Shown: piece by piece, positions 31,715-40,840 of the stretch
How positions within the stretch are numbered: position 1 is the stretch's first letter
Layout of the letters: every line of letters begins with the position of its first letter
Source: Solimonas terrae
GTDB taxonomy: Bacteria; Pseudomonadota; Gammaproteobacteria; Nevskiales; Nevskiaceae
Direction: 5' to 3'
Length of the DNA: 64,000 nt
NCBI RefSeq assembly: GCF_011067135.1
Contig: NZ_JAAMOW010000006.1
Coordinates: 1 to 64,000, forward strand
Translations under genes and position numbers: made by a program
Notes under the pieces: generated by a model
Told to the model about the DNA's origin: nothing
Databases searched by the model: none
What the model saw: the letters and a program-made list of their open reading frames with translations, nothing else

Positions 31715-32227
31715 TCAGCCGTCGCGAGGTTCAGCACGCCGCTTCGGTCCCTGCATGACCGACAACAGCGGTGCCAGTTCCCGCAACGCCGCGTTGTAAA
31801 CCTCCCGCTTGAAATCGACGACCTCGTCGAGCGGTAGCCAGTAATCGACCCAACGCCAGCCGTCGAATTCCGGCTTGTCGCAGGCATCGAGCTTGATCGC
31901 CGCTTCAGCGGCCGTGAGTCGCAAGGCAAACCATTTCTGCTTCTGGCCGACGCAGACCCGACCGCGGGAACGACGCAGGTAACGCTGTGGCAGGCGGTAG
32001 CGCAACCAGCCGGACGTAACGCCCAGTATCTGCACATCTTCCGGACTCAGGCCCAGCTCTTCGTTGAGTTCGCGGAACAGGGCCTGCTCGGGCCGCTCGC
32101 CGCGCTGGATGCCGCCCTGCGGGAATTGCCAGGCCTGCTGGCCGATTCGCTTGGCCCACAGCAGCTGACCGTCTGCATTGCACAGGACAATGCCGACATT
32201 CGGACGAAAACCATCGGCGTCAATCAC
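31715..32227 (-). CDS. rppH: RNA pyrophosphohydrolase
   Basis: RppH removes pyrophosphate from 5'-triphosphorylated mRNA to trigger RNase E decay. The 170-residue protein begins [15 protein letters not shown] and has a complete Nudix box (residues 38-60, [20 protein letters not shown] then LGL). GTG start. ptsP, its common neighbour, is absent. It is divergent from the HAD phosphatase gene, a pair also known from Pseudomonas. Confidence 0.96.
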   Translation of the reverse strand: MIDADGFRPNVGIVLCNADGQLLWAKRIGQQAWQFPQGGIQRGERPEQALFRELNEELGLSPEDVQILGVTSGWLRYRLPQRYLRRSRGRVCVGQKQKWFALRLTAAEAAIKLDACDKPEFDGWRWVDYWLPLDEVVDFKREVYNAALRELAPLLSVMQGPKRRAEPRDG

Positions 32228-32351
32228 TTGGGATGACAGGTGAACAAGGTTTGAAATGATTGTTTCACAGCCATGGCGCGTCCAGCAACGCGAGCCGGGA
32301 CACCGCTGCTATTCTTCGCGACCTTTTGCTCGCAACCGTTCCTGAATCGCC

Positions 32352-33008
32352 ATGCGCCGCCTCGCCGTCTTCGATCTCGATCACACCCTGCTCGCCGACG
32401 ACAGCGATCATCTCTGGGGCTGCTGGATGGTGGAGCAAGGGCTCGTCGATCGCGACCGCTACGCGCGCGAGAACGAGCGCTTCTACGGTCTCTATTCGGC
32501 CGGCACGCTCGACATCCACGAATACGCCGCGTTCAGCATGCAGGTGCTCGTCGAGCAACCGCCGGCCAGGATGCTGGCGCTGCGCGAGCGCTTTGTTGCC
32601 GAACGGATCGCACCGATCGTCGCGCCCGGCACGCCCGCACTGCTCGAGCGGCATCGTGCGCAAGGCGATGTGCTGCTGATCACCAGCGCGACCAATCGCT
32701 TCATCACCGAACCGATCGCGGCGCTGCTGGGCATCGACCACCTGCTCGCCACTGATCCCGAACAGCGGAATGGCCGCTACACCGGCAGGATCGCCGGCAT
32801 TCCGAATTTCCAGGGGGGTAAGGTGCACCGTCTGCGCGAGTGGCTGGCCTCGCAGGCGCCACCATTCGATCACCTGACGGCCTACAGTGACTCGCGCAAC
32901 GATATTCCGCTGCTCGAAGAAGCGCACACGGCGATTGCCGTCGACCCGGATCCGGTGCTGCGTGCCACCGCCGGAGCGCGCGGCTGGCAGATCATCAGCC
33001 TGCGCTGA
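32352..33008 (+). CDS. HAD-IB family phosphatase (SerB-like)
   Basis: A 218-residue HAD-superfamily hydrolase with motif I DLDHTL (Asp8 nucleophile, Asp10), motif II LITSAT, motif III lysine in GGKVHRL and motif IV AYSDSRNDIPLLE. This HAD-IB subfamily resembles phosphoserine phosphatase, but members next to rppH usually have no proven substrate. Histidinol-phosphate or phosphoserine activity cannot be told apart from sequence. Confidence 0.85.
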   Translation: MRRLAVFDLDHTLLADDSDHLWGCWMVEQGLVDRDRYARENERFYGLYSAGTLDIHEYAAFSMQVLVEQPPARMLALRERFVAERIAPIVAPGTPALLERHRAQGDVLLITSATNRFITEPIAALLGIDHLLATDPEQRNGRYTGRIAGIPNFQGGKVHRLREWLASQAPPFDHLTAYSDSRNDIPLLEEAHTAIAVDPDPVLRATAGARGWQIISLR

Positions 33009-33012
33009 CCGA

Positions 33013-33813
33013 TCAGGCCAGTGCGAGTCCGGCGAAGGCGTCGTGCAGGCGACCATTGGTTGCCAGGACGGTACGCGTATCAAGCGTCAGCTCGCCGCCG
33101 TTGAGATCGCTGAAGCGGCCGCCCGCCTCGCGCACGATCACCGCCAATGCAGCAATGTCGAGGATGTTGACGTCGGATTCCACGACCGCATCGAGCTTGC
33201 CGGCCGCCAGATAGTGATAGTGCACGAAGTCACCGTATCCGCGAATGCGGTGCAGCTGCGGAATCAGGCGGCCGAGTTCCGACCATTGCGGTGATCGCGC
33301 AAGCGTCGCGATATTGCCGGTCGACAGCGTCGCCTTGTCGAGCCGTTCCGTCTGCGAGACGTTCAGCCGCTCGAACTCGGCAAGCGGCGTCTCGAGCAGG
33401 CCGCGCCAGGCCCCTGCATCCTGCTCGGCCCACGCGATCTCGCCCAGACCCTCGTTCCAGCACGGTGCGCAGGACAGACCGAATACCAGCTTGCCGCGCC
33501 GCATCAGCGCGATCTGCACCGAGAAGATCGGATAGCCGCGAACGAACGCCTTGGTGCCGTCGATCGGATCGACCAGCCACAGATGCTCGGCATCCGCATG
33601 GTCCTTGCCGGTCTCCTCGCCGTAGAAACCGTAGTCCGGAAATGCGGTACCGAGCGCCGCCTTGATGGCGTGTTCGGCGGCGATGTCCACCTCGGTCACC
33701 GGACTCGCGTCGGCCTTGTAATCGACCTGGAAGTTGCCGCGATACGCCTTGCGGATGATGTCGGTGGCGGCGCGGGCGGCTTGCAGCGCGGCGCTCAGGT
33801 GCGGACTGGCCAT
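33013..33813 (-). CDS. Inositol-monophosphatase-family phosphatase (HisN-like)
   Basis: A 266-residue Mg-dependent phosphatase with EE (66-67), DPIDGT (82-87) and a late SDVNILDIAALAVIVREAGG. DPIDGTKAFVRGYP is the form typical of HisN-type histidinol-phosphatases, so the last phosphatase step of histidine synthesis is likely. SuhB-like activity is the alternative. The ATG at 33813 has GGAG eight bases upstream. It is convergent with the HAD gene with 4 nt between. Confidence 0.85.
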   Translation of the reverse strand: MASPHLSAALQAARAATDIIRKAYRGNFQVDYKADASPVTEVDIAAEHAIKAALGTAFPDYGFYGEETGKDHADAEHLWLVDPIDGTKAFVRGYPIFSVQIALMRRGKLVFGLSCAPCWNEGLGEIAWAEQDAGAWRGLLETPLAEFERLNVSQTERLDKATLSTGNIATLARSPQWSELGRLIPQLHRIRGYGDFVHYHYLAAGKLDAVVESDVNILDIAALAVIVREAGGRFSDLNGGELTLDTRTVLATNGRLHDAFAGLALA

Positions 33814-33947
33814 CGTCTGGACTCCATAAGGGGTGCGCATGATAGCTGCGCCGCGGCGGCAATCGAAGCGTCGCGGCCTGCCCGGCTTGCGAACGCCGCA
33901 GTCCGCCGCGATAGTGCCGAGCCCGCCACCATCACCGGAATCCACGC

Positions 33948-34490
33948 ATGGGGAACCGACTCAGCAAGATCGTCACACGGACCGGCGACGCCGGCACCAC
34001 CGGCCTCGCCACCGGCGATCGCGTTGCCAAGACGCACCCGCGCGTCGCCGCCATGGGCGATCTTGACGAGCTGAATTCCCATCTCGGCGTGCTGCTCGCG
34101 CAGCCGTTGCCGGAGCGCTTCCGTGACGCACTGGGCGTCGTCCAGCATCGCCTGTTCGACGTCGGCGGCGAACTGGCGATGCCCGGCCACGTCGCCATCG
34201 CCGACCGGCACGTCGAGCAGCTGGAAAGCTGGGCCGAGGCCTTCAATGCCGATCTGCCGCCGCTCAAGGAATTCGTGCTGCCGGGCGGCAGTGCGGTCGC
34301 CGCGCAGGCTCATCTGACGCGTGCCGTCGCACGTCGCGCCGAACGCAGTCTGTGGAACGTGCACGCCGAGACGCCGCTGAACCCGGCGGCGCTGCGCTAT
34401 CTGAATCGTCTGTCCGACCTGATGTTCATCATCGGCCGCCTGCTGGCGCGAGCGGATGGCGGCGCCGAAGTCACCTGGCGCCACGCCTGA
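33948..34490 (+). CDS. PduO-type cob(I)alamin adenosyltransferase
   Basis: An ATP:corrinoid adenosyltransferase that attaches the 5'-deoxyadenosyl ligand to cob(I)alamin. The 180-residue protein has TRTGDAGTTGL (10-20, ATP-binding), a DELNS motif and VARRAERSLW with RYLNRLSDLMFIIGR, all PduO/MMAB features. It overlaps the convergent btuF stop by 20 nt. Together with BtuF it points to cobalamin uptake and activation. Confidence 0.94.
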   Translation: MGNRLSKIVTRTGDAGTTGLATGDRVAKTHPRVAAMGDLDELNSHLGVLLAQPLPERFRDALGVVQHRLFDVGGELAMPGHVAIADRHVEQLESWAEAFNADLPPLKEFVLPGGSAVAAQAHLTRAVARRAERSLWNVHAETPLNPAALRYLNRLSDLMFIIGRLLARADGGAEVTWRHA

Positions 34491-35298
34491 CGCGATCGAG
34501 TCCGGCGCAGAGTTCGGCAATGCCGTCGAGCACGCGCGGCGACTGTCGCGTCAGTGCGTTCGCATCGACCGTCACCTGTCGCGCCGGATCGGCTGCGCGC
34601 GCCGGCGCCAGCCGCGCCCAGTAGGCCGCCATGCCGCGCCTGTCTTCGTCGCTCGTGTAGACGACGACGTCCGGATCGGCGGCAAGCACCGCCTCGGGGC
34701 TGACAATCGCCGACAGCGAAGGCAAGGACGCGAACACGTTGTCGGCGCCGCAGAGATCGAGCGCAGCGCTGATCGGGCTGTCGCCGTTGACGGTATACGC
34801 GGGCCCGGTTTCGATCTGATAGAACGCCCGCAGCCGTGGACGATCCCGATAGCGGGCACGCAGAGCGTCGAGCCGCCTGCGATAGTCCGCGGCCGCCGCC
34901 TCACCATCCGCCGCGTGTCCAAGCTCCGCGCCCAGGCTTTCCAGCGCAGGCGCGATCTCGTCGAGATCGCGAATCGCGATGCTCTCGACCGGCAGGCCAA
35001 GCTCGCGCAACCGCGCAATCGTGGTTGCCGGCGTGCCGCCATCCCAGGCCAGTATTCGCGTCGGCTGCAGCGCCAGAACCGCTTCGGCGTTGATCGCCAT
35101 GGCGCTGCCGACCTGAGGCAGGCCGGCCGCTTGCGGCGGCGCGTCGGTATAGGCGACGACGCCGACCAGGTCCGTACACGCATGAACTGCGCAGACCAGT
35201 TCCGCCAGATGCGGCGCAAGCGTGACGATGCGCTCCCGCGCCCAAGCCGCGTTGGCACATCCCAGCAGCAGCATCGCCGCCACCAGCCGCCGTGTCAT
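34471..35298 (-). CDS. btuF: Periplasmic cobalamin-binding protein BtuF
   Basis: A 275-residue class III substrate-binding protein that delivers cobalamin to BtuCD. It starts with a signal peptide MTRRLVAAMLLLGCANAAWA. The mature part has RIVTLAPHLAELVCAV and ILAWDGGTPA, typical of BtuF-like proteins. The ATG at 35298 overlaps the ampE stop by one base, so the gene is translationally coupled to ampE. BtuC and BtuD are not present in the window. Confidence 0.87.
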   Translation of the reverse strand: MTRRLVAAMLLLGCANAAWARERIVTLAPHLAELVCAVHACTDLVGVVAYTDAPPQAAGLPQVGSAMAINAEAVLALQPTRILAWDGGTPATTIARLRELGLPVESIAIRDLDEIAPALESLGAELGHAADGEAAAADYRRRLDALRARYRDRPRLRAFYQIETGPAYTVNGDSPISAALDLCGADNVFASLPSLSAIVSPEAVLAADPDVVVYTSDEDRRGMAAYWARLAPARAADPARQVTVDANALTRQSPRVLDGIAELCAGLDRVRRGAR

Positions 35299-36161
35299 CA
35301 GAACATGCCACCGGTCGCGAATATGGCAAACAGCGCCAGCAGGATCAGCAGGGCACGCCACTGCATGCGCAGCACTTCGCGCAGCGCCGAGCCGAGATTG
35401 ACGGCCTCGGTCGCACCGTCGGCGCTCTCGACCCGCAGGGACGCCACGGAAATTTCTGCGAGCAAGGCCCAGGTATGCGAGCGCCAGCCATGCTGCGGCT
35501 GCCGCAGCAAGCCGCGCCAGGCCAGCATCGCGTCGTCGAGACTGCCGGCAAGACCATAGAGCAGTGTCGTGACGCGCACCGGCACCCAGGCCAGCAGACT
35601 GTGCAACCAGTCCGCCGTGATCTCGGCCATCGAAGCCGGCGCCGTCTCGCGCATCAGCCGCGGCAGGCGGCTGGCAATGCGGTAGGCAACCGCTCCGGCC
35701 GGACCGAAGATGAAGAAGAACAACAGCACGCCGAACAGCTTTTCGTGCGACTGGATGAACAGCGTGCCCATCAGCGAGCGATGGCTTTCGTCCGGCTGCG
35801 GGCCGCGCTGCAAATTCCGCGCGATCTGCTGCACGCGCGCGATGTCCCCGGCTTCACGTGCCGCCAGCAGATCGTGCACGTCTTCGGCCAGATCGCGAGG
35901 GCCGAGACACAGCAGCAGGACGGCCGCGGACGCAAACAGCGCGAGCAGCGGACTCCAGATCTGGCCGTAGGCCCACCAGACCAGCGCGACTGGTGCGGCG
36001 ACCACTGCCAGTGGCAACAGCGGTGATGCCCAGATCACCGCCGGGACCAGGGCGCGCAGCATGCGCATCAGTGACAGAAAGATCACCGGCCGCCCCCAGC
36101 CAGGAGCGTGGCCAAGCACTCGCTCGAGTCCGAGCGCGATCAGAATGCCGATCAAGGTCAT
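35298..36161 (-). CDS. ampE: Regulatory signalling modulator AmpE
   Basis: A 287-residue inner-membrane protein with about four hydrophobic segments and the AmpE pattern LAEDVHDLLAAREAGD and FGPAGAVAYRIASRLPRL. AmpE is encoded with ampD and affects beta-lactamase induction, but its biochemical role is unclear. It overlaps ampD by ATGA and btuF by one base, forming ampD-ampE-btuF. Confidence 0.92.
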   Translation of the reverse strand: MTLIGILIALGLERVLGHAPGWGRPVIFLSLMRMLRALVPAVIWASPLLPLAVVAAPVALVWWAYGQIWSPLLALFASAAVLLLCLGPRDLAEDVHDLLAAREAGDIARVQQIARNLQRGPQPDESHRSLMGTLFIQSHEKLFGVLLFFFIFGPAGAVAYRIASRLPRLMRETAPASMAEITADWLHSLLAWVPVRVTTLLYGLAGSLDDAMLAWRGLLRQPQHGWRSHTWALLAEISVASLRVESADGATEAVNLGSALREVLRMQWRALLILLALFAIFATGGMF

Positions 36162-36763
36162 GCGCGTGAGTGTGCAGGAGCCGACAGCGCAGCGCGATAG
36201 CGGAGCCAGTCGAAATGCGGGCCCGGATCGGTCTTGCGGCCGGGCGCGATGTCGGAATGGCCGGCAATGCGCTCCGGACGCAGCCGCGGAAAGTGCTGCA
36301 GCAACTGTCGCGTGACCGTCACCAGCCGCTGGTACTGCCGCTTGGTGAACGGTCGATCGTCGCAGCCTTCCAGCTCGATGCCGATCGAGAAATCATTGCA
36401 ACGTTCACGTCCGCCGAAGCTGGACACGCCGGCATGCCAGGCACGCGCCGACAACGGCACGTATTGCGTCAGGCGGCCGCGCCGATCGATCAGCAGATGC
36501 GAGGACACGCGCAGCGCGTGAATGCCGACGAAGTACGGATGCGCCGCCGGATCCAGCGCGTTGGTGAACAGCTGGTCGATGTAGGGGCCGCCAAAACGCC
36601 CCGGCGGCAGGGAGATGTTGTGAATCACCAGCAGCGAGATGTCGCGCACATCGGGGCGGGCATCGCAGTTCGGCGACCGGCAGACGCGCACGCCCCGCAG
36701 CCAGCCGTCGGCAGCGATCACCGGCATGGAACCTTTGCGTTGCACAGGCGTCTGTTCAATCAT
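36158..36763 (-). CDS. ampD: 1,6-anhydro-N-acetylmuramyl-L-alanine amidase AmpD
   Basis: AmpD removes the peptide from anhydro-muropeptides in the cytoplasm, lowering the AmpR inducer. The 201-residue protein has zinc ligands His48 (LLVIHNISLPPG), His169 (AGHSDIAPGRKTDPG) and Asp179. No signal peptide, consistent with cytoplasmic location. The first ATG is used; Met13 is an alternative with a modest Shine-Dalgarno. Works in the same recycling route as AnmK. Confidence 0.95.
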   Translation of the reverse strand: MIEQTPVQRKGSMPVIAADGWLRGVRVCRSPNCDARPDVRDISLLVIHNISLPPGRFGGPYIDQLFTNALDPAAHPYFVGIHALRVSSHLLIDRRGRLTQYVPLSARAWHAGVSSFGGRERCNDFSIGIELEGCDDRPFTKRQYQRLVTVTRQLLQHFPRLRPERIAGHSDIAPGRKTDPGPHFDWLRYRAALSAPAHSRA

Positions 36764-36796
36764 CGCTTCGTTCCGCTTACTGCTTTCGGGGATTCA

Positions 36797-39568
36797 ATGA
36801 AACGTCTCGTCCTGGCCGCCTGCGCCGCAGTCGCGTTGCTGGCGGTCGTCGCGCCGGTCGCCGCCGACACCGATGCATCGGCCTTTGGTGATGTCCGCAT
36901 CCCTTATCAGCGCTTCGTCCTGTCGAATGGCCTGACGCTCATTATCCACGAGGATCACAAGGCGCCGGTGGTTGCGGTGAATGTGTGGTACCACGTCGGC
37001 AGCAAGGATGAGCCGGCCGGCCTGCATGGCTTTGCGCATCTGTTCGAGCACCTGATGTTCAACGGTTCCGAGAACTACAACGACGAGTTTTTCCGGCCGC
37101 TCGAACCGGCCGGTGCCACCAAGATGAACGGCACCACCGCTTACGACCGCACCAATTACTTCGAGAATGTGCCGACCAGCGCGCTCGACCGCACACTGTG
37201 GCTGGAATCCGATCGCATGGGGCATCTGGTCGGCGCGATCGACCAGGCGCGGCTCGACGAACAGCGTGGCGTCGTCCTCAACGAGAAACGTCAGCGCGAA
37301 AACGAGCCCTACGGCAAGGTGGACGACTTCATCGCCCGCGAAACCTACCCGGTCAGCCATCCGTACTCGTGGACACCGATCGGGTCGGAGAAGGATCTGA
37401 ACGCGGCCTCGCTGACCGACGTCAAGAACTGGTTCAAGACACACTACGGCGCCGCCAACGCGGTACTGGTGATCGCCGGCGATGTCGACACCGCGGCGGT
37501 CAGGAAAAAGGTCGAGCTCTACTTCGGAGACATTCCGTCGGGTCCGCCGCTCGAGCACCAGGGCGCCTGGGTAGCCAAGATGCATGGCGTCAAGCGCGCG
37601 ACGATCCAGGATCGTGTCCCGCAGGCCCGTATCGATGAAGTCTGGAATATCCCCGGCTTCTGCGATCCCGAAGCCAACCAGCTGTCACTCGCGGCAGCGG
37701 TGCTCGGCGACGGCAAGAACAGCCGCTTGTACAAGCGTCTGGTGTATCAGGACCAGAGCGCGACCGACGTCCAGGTTGATGTCGCTCCGACTGAAATCGG
37801 TTCGCAGTTCAGTGTTTCGGCCACCGTCAGGCCGGGCGGCGATCCGTCCGCCGTCGAGCGGGCGATCGATGACGAAATGCAACGCTTCCTGCGCGATGGC
37901 CCGACAGCGACGGAGCTGACGCGCGTCAAGACCGCGGTATTCGCCTCGGCGATCCGCGGTCTGGAACGCATCGACGGCTTCGGCGGCAAGTCCGCCCAGC
38001 TCGCCGAGTACCAGGTCTATTGCGGAACGCCGGAACGCTACACCGAGGAATTGCAGGAAGTGCGTGACGCCACCCCGAAGAGCCTGCGCGACACCGCGCG
38101 CAAGTGGCTGGACGACGGCGTCTTCAAGCTGGAAGTCGATCCCTTCCCGGACTATCAGGCCGCGAGCAGCGGCGCCGATCGTTCGCATCTGCCCGCGCTC
38201 GGCAAGCCGCCAGCGCTGACACTGCCGCCACTTCAGCATGCGACGCTGTCGAACGGCATGAAGATCGCCCTGGCGGAACGACATGATGCGCCGGTCGTCC
38301 AGTTCAGCCTGATCGCCGACGCCGGCTACGCCGCCGATGCCGACGTCAAGGCCGGCACCGCGAAGCTGACCCTGAACATGCTCGACGAAGGTGCAGGAAA
38401 ATATGACGCCCTGGCGCTGGCCGCCGCCGAGGACGATATCGGCGCCGAGATCAGCAGCGGCTCTTCGCTCGACACCTCGTTCATCGATCTCGATGCGCTG
38501 AAGGCCAAATTGCAGCCGAGCCTGGCCTTGTATGCGGACGTGATCCTGCACCCGAACTTCCCGGCTGCGGAGCTCGAACGCGAAAGGAAGATGCAGCTCG
38601 CCGCGATCGAGCAGGAAAAAGCGCAGGCGGTCGGCATCGCGCGGCGGCTCTATACGAGGCTGTTGTACGGCGAGCAGCACCCGTACGCGAATCCGGCGTC
38701 CGGCAGCGGCACGCCGGCGAGCGTCGCCAGCCTGCAGGTCGATGATCTGCGGGCCTTCTACCATCGCTGGCTGCGACCGGACAACGCGACATTACTGATC
38801 GTCGGCGACACCAGCATGGCCGAGATCCGGCCCCTGCTCGAAAAGCAGTTCGGCAGCTGGCACGCACCGGACACGCCGCTGCCGCACAAGGATCTGGCGA
38901 CCGTGGCACTGCCGAGCGCGCCACGCCTCGTTCTGATCAACAAGACCGGCGCCGAGCAGTCGCTGATCATGGCCGCTGAACTCGCGCCGCCGAAATCCGA
39001 TCCGGACGATCTGGCGATGCAGCTGGCGGCAACCACGCTGGGCGGCAACTTCGTCTCGCGCCTCAACATGAATCTGCGCGAGGACAAGCACTGGAGCTAT
39101 GGCGCGTTTGCGGCCATCGGCGGCGCCAAGGCGCAGCGTCCGTTCTTCGCTTATGCACCGGTGCAGACCGACAAGACTGCCGAATCGATGACGCAGATCG
39201 ACCAGGAGCTCGAAGATGCCCTCGGCAAGAAGCCCGTGACGCCGGCCGAGCTCGACTTCGCACGTGACAGCGTGGTGCTGTCGCTGCCCGGCGACAACGA
39301 AACGGCATCCGGATTGGCCGCCTCGTACACCACGGTGCTGACCTACGGTCTGCCGGACAGCTACTGGAACGACATCGTGCCGAAGTCCGAGGCGCTGGAC
39401 GTGCAAGCCGTCAACGCCGCGATGCACAAGCTCCTGCACCCGCAGGCGCTGACCTGGATCGTGGTCGGCGATCTGGCGAAGATCGAAGCACCTGTCCGCA
39501 AACTTGCGCCCAGCCTCGGCATCTCCGACATCAGCGTGCTCGACGCCGACGGCGTGCGCCTGCGCTGA
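36797..39568 (+). CDS. M16 family zinc protease, two-domain, exported
   Basis: A 923-residue insulinase/pitrilysin-like protease. A signal peptide ends near VAADTDA. The N-terminal half has the inverted zinc motif HLFEH (81-85) and a downstream Glu in the NEKRQRENEP region, so it is the catalytic half. The C-terminal half (about residue 480 on) starts LPPLQHATLSNGMKIALAER and lacks the zinc motif, as in tandem M16 proteins. It is probably periplasmic. GGGGA lies about four bases before the ATG. Divergent from ampD with 33 bp between. Confidence 0.92.
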   Translation: MKRLVLAACAAVALLAVVAPVAADTDASAFGDVRIPYQRFVLSNGLTLIIHEDHKAPVVAVNVWYHVGSKDEPAGLHGFAHLFEHLMFNGSENYNDEFFRPLEPAGATKMNGTTAYDRTNYFENVPTSALDRTLWLESDRMGHLVGAIDQARLDEQRGVVLNEKRQRENEPYGKVDDFIARETYPVSHPYSWTPIGSEKDLNAASLTDVKNWFKTHYGAANAVLVIAGDVDTAAVRKKVELYFGDIPSGPPLEHQGAWVAKMHGVKRATIQDRVPQARIDEVWNIPGFCDPEANQLSLAAAVLGDGKNSRLYKRLVYQDQSATDVQVDVAPTEIGSQFSVSATVRPGGDPSAVERAIDDEMQRFLRDGPTATELTRVKTAVFASAIRGLERIDGFGGKSAQLAEYQVYCGTPERYTEELQEVRDATPKSLRDTARKWLDDGVFKLEVDPFPDYQAASSGADRSHLPALGKPPALTLPPLQHATLSNGMKIALAERHDAPVVQFSLIADAGYAADADVKAGTAKLTLNMLDEGAGKYDALALAAAEDDIGAEISSGSSLDTSFIDLDALKAKLQPSLALYADVILHPNFPAAELERERKMQLAAIEQEKAQAVGIARRLYTRLLYGEQHPYANPASGSGTPASVASLQVDDLRAFYHRWLRPDNATLLIVGDTSMAEIRPLLEKQFGSWHAPDTPLPHKDLATVALPSAPRLVLINKTGAEQSLIMAAELAPPKSDPDDLAMQLAATTLGGNFVSRLNMNLREDKHWSYGAFAAIGGAKAQRPFFAYAPVQTDKTAESMTQIDQELEDALGKKPVTPAELDFARDSVVLSLPGDNETASGLAASYTTVLTYGLPDSYWNDIVPKSEALDVQAVNAAMHKLLHPQALTWIVVGDLAKIEAPVRKLAPSLGISDISVLDADGVRLR

Positions 39569-39582
39569 CGATCGCGTCACGC

Positions 39583-39622
39583 GCAAACGACAACGCCGGC
39601 AATTGCCGGCGTTGTCGTTTGC
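39583..39622. terminator. Perfect 40-bp palindrome between convergent genes
   Basis: Arms of 20 bp (GCAAACGACAACGCCGGCAA and its exact complement) meet without a spacer; a realistic hairpin has 18 bp and an AATT loop. It lies between the M16 protease and a small exported protein gene that face each other. The outer CAAACGA/TCGTTTG arm is less GC-rich, but no U run follows. Confidence 0.6.
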
Positions 39623-39643
39623 AGCGTCGGGTCTGAACCCGTG

Positions 39644-39937
39644 CTATTCGAGATCGCCGAGCGGCCGGCTGAACGTGAACTGCGCCGGGGCGACGATCAG
39701 CTTGCGCGCAGGATCCGCCGGCGGTTCGCCCTGCACGACCGACAGCGGCAGCTGCAGCACGAACAGGCCGGTACCGAGCACGGTGGCAACCAGACCGAGC
39801 GGTCGCACGATCAGCAGATCCGCGGCCATGGCAACAGCCGACGGCGACGTATCGACGTCCTGCGTGACCTGCGCATGCGCGCTGCCGATGGTCATCGCCA
39901 GCACGGCGGCGACGGTGAACGAATGGAGACGCGACAT
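39644..39937 (-). CDS. Small exported protein of unknown function
   Basis: A 97-residue protein. The signal peptide MSRLHSFTVAAVLAMTIGSAHA is cleaved before QVTQD. A hydrophobic stretch (LLIVRPLGLVATVLGTGLFVLQLPLSVV) follows, then LIVAPAQFTFSRPLGDLE. Two RPLG motifs bracket the hydrophobic region. Similar short proteins are common as hypotheticals in gammaproteobacteria; no function is known to me. Confidence 0.7.
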   Translation of the reverse strand: MSRLHSFTVAAVLAMTIGSAHAQVTQDVDTSPSAVAMAADLLIVRPLGLVATVLGTGLFVLQLPLSVVQGEPPADPARKLIVAPAQFTFSRPLGDLE

Positions 39938-40048
39938 GAAACCCCCTCAAGCTTGCGACCGCGAAACGGCAGCGTAGGCGGCACCCCGTCGTGTGTCAAC
40001 GCATGCCGCATCGTCGCAGGCGCGAGGAACTCCATACAATCTGACCAC

Positions 40049-40357
40049 ATGCACACCGTCTATGCCGCCGCCGATCCGATCGAGGCCGAGATTCTGCGCA
40101 GCTATCTGGCGGAGCATGGCATCGTCGTGCAGATCTTCGGTGCCGGCATCTGGGGTGGTCGTGGTGATTTGCCGGTCGACGCCTGGCCGCGTCTGGTACT
40201 CGACGACGCAAGCCAGCTCGACGATGCGCGCGAGCTGTTGCGCCGCTATGAACACCGCCGCCACGCACAGGCCTCGTGGCCCTGCAGCTGCGGCGAGCGT
40301 TCGCCGATCCACTTTGAAATCTGCTGGGCCTGCGGCAGCGAACGCCCGCCTGCTTGA
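40049..40357 (+). CDS. DUF2007-domain protein with C-terminal zinc-ribbon-like cysteines
   Basis: A 102-residue protein. Residues 1-65 (MHTVYAAADPIEAEILRSYL onward, ending in DDARELLRRYE) match DUF2007, a ferredoxin-like putative signal-transducing fold. The tail has C-S-C-x11-C-W-A-C, a likely zinc ribbon. trmL starts 6 nt after its stop, so they are probably co-transcribed. Function unknown. Confidence 0.8.
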   Translation: MHTVYAAADPIEAEILRSYLAEHGIVVQIFGAGIWGGRGDLPVDAWPRLVLDDASQLDDARELLRRYEHRRHAQASWPCSCGERSPIHFEICWACGSERPPA

Positions 40358-40363
40358 GAACCG

Positions 40364-40840
40364 ATGATCGAAGTCGCCCTTTACCAGCCGGAAATTCCGC
40401 CGAACACCGGCAATGTCATCCGGCTCTGCGCGAACACCGGCGCTGCCCTGCATCTGATCGAGCCGCTCGGCTTCCGCATCGACGATGCGTCGGTCAAACG
40501 TGCCGGACTCGATTACCACGAGATGGCCCGTGTCAGTCGGCACGCATCGCTGGACGCCCTGCGCGCCGCGCGGCCGGAGGCACGCTGGCTGGCGTTCTCG
40601 ACGCGCAGCAGCGTCCGCTATGACGAGTACCGGTTTCGCGACGGCGACATCCTCCTGTTCGGCCCGGAAACGCGCGGCCTGCCGCAGGACGTACTCGACG
40701 CCATCCCGCCGGACCAGCGACTGAAGCTGCCGATGCGGCCGGGCAATCGCAGCCTCAACCTGTCGAACACGGTCGCGATCGCGGTATTCGAAGCCTGGCG
40801 GCAATCCGGCTTCGCCGGCGCCGCGCCGATCAGTCCGTGA
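40364..40840 (+). CDS. trmL: tRNA (cytidine(34)-2'-O)-methyltransferase TrmL
   Basis: A SPOUT-class methyltransferase that methylates the wobble base of tRNA-Leu isoacceptors. The 158-residue protein begins VALYQPEIPPNTGNVIRLC and ends with the knot motif NRSLNLSNTVAIAVFEAW. Length is typical. It overlaps the convergent gpsA stop by 11 nt. Confidence 0.95.
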   Translation: MIEVALYQPEIPPNTGNVIRLCANTGAALHLIEPLGFRIDDASVKRAGLDYHEMARVSRHASLDALRAARPEARWLAFSTRSSVRYDEYRFRDGDILLFGPETRGLPQDVLDAIPPDQRLKLPMRPGNRSLNLSNTVAIAVFEAWRQSGFAGAAPISP

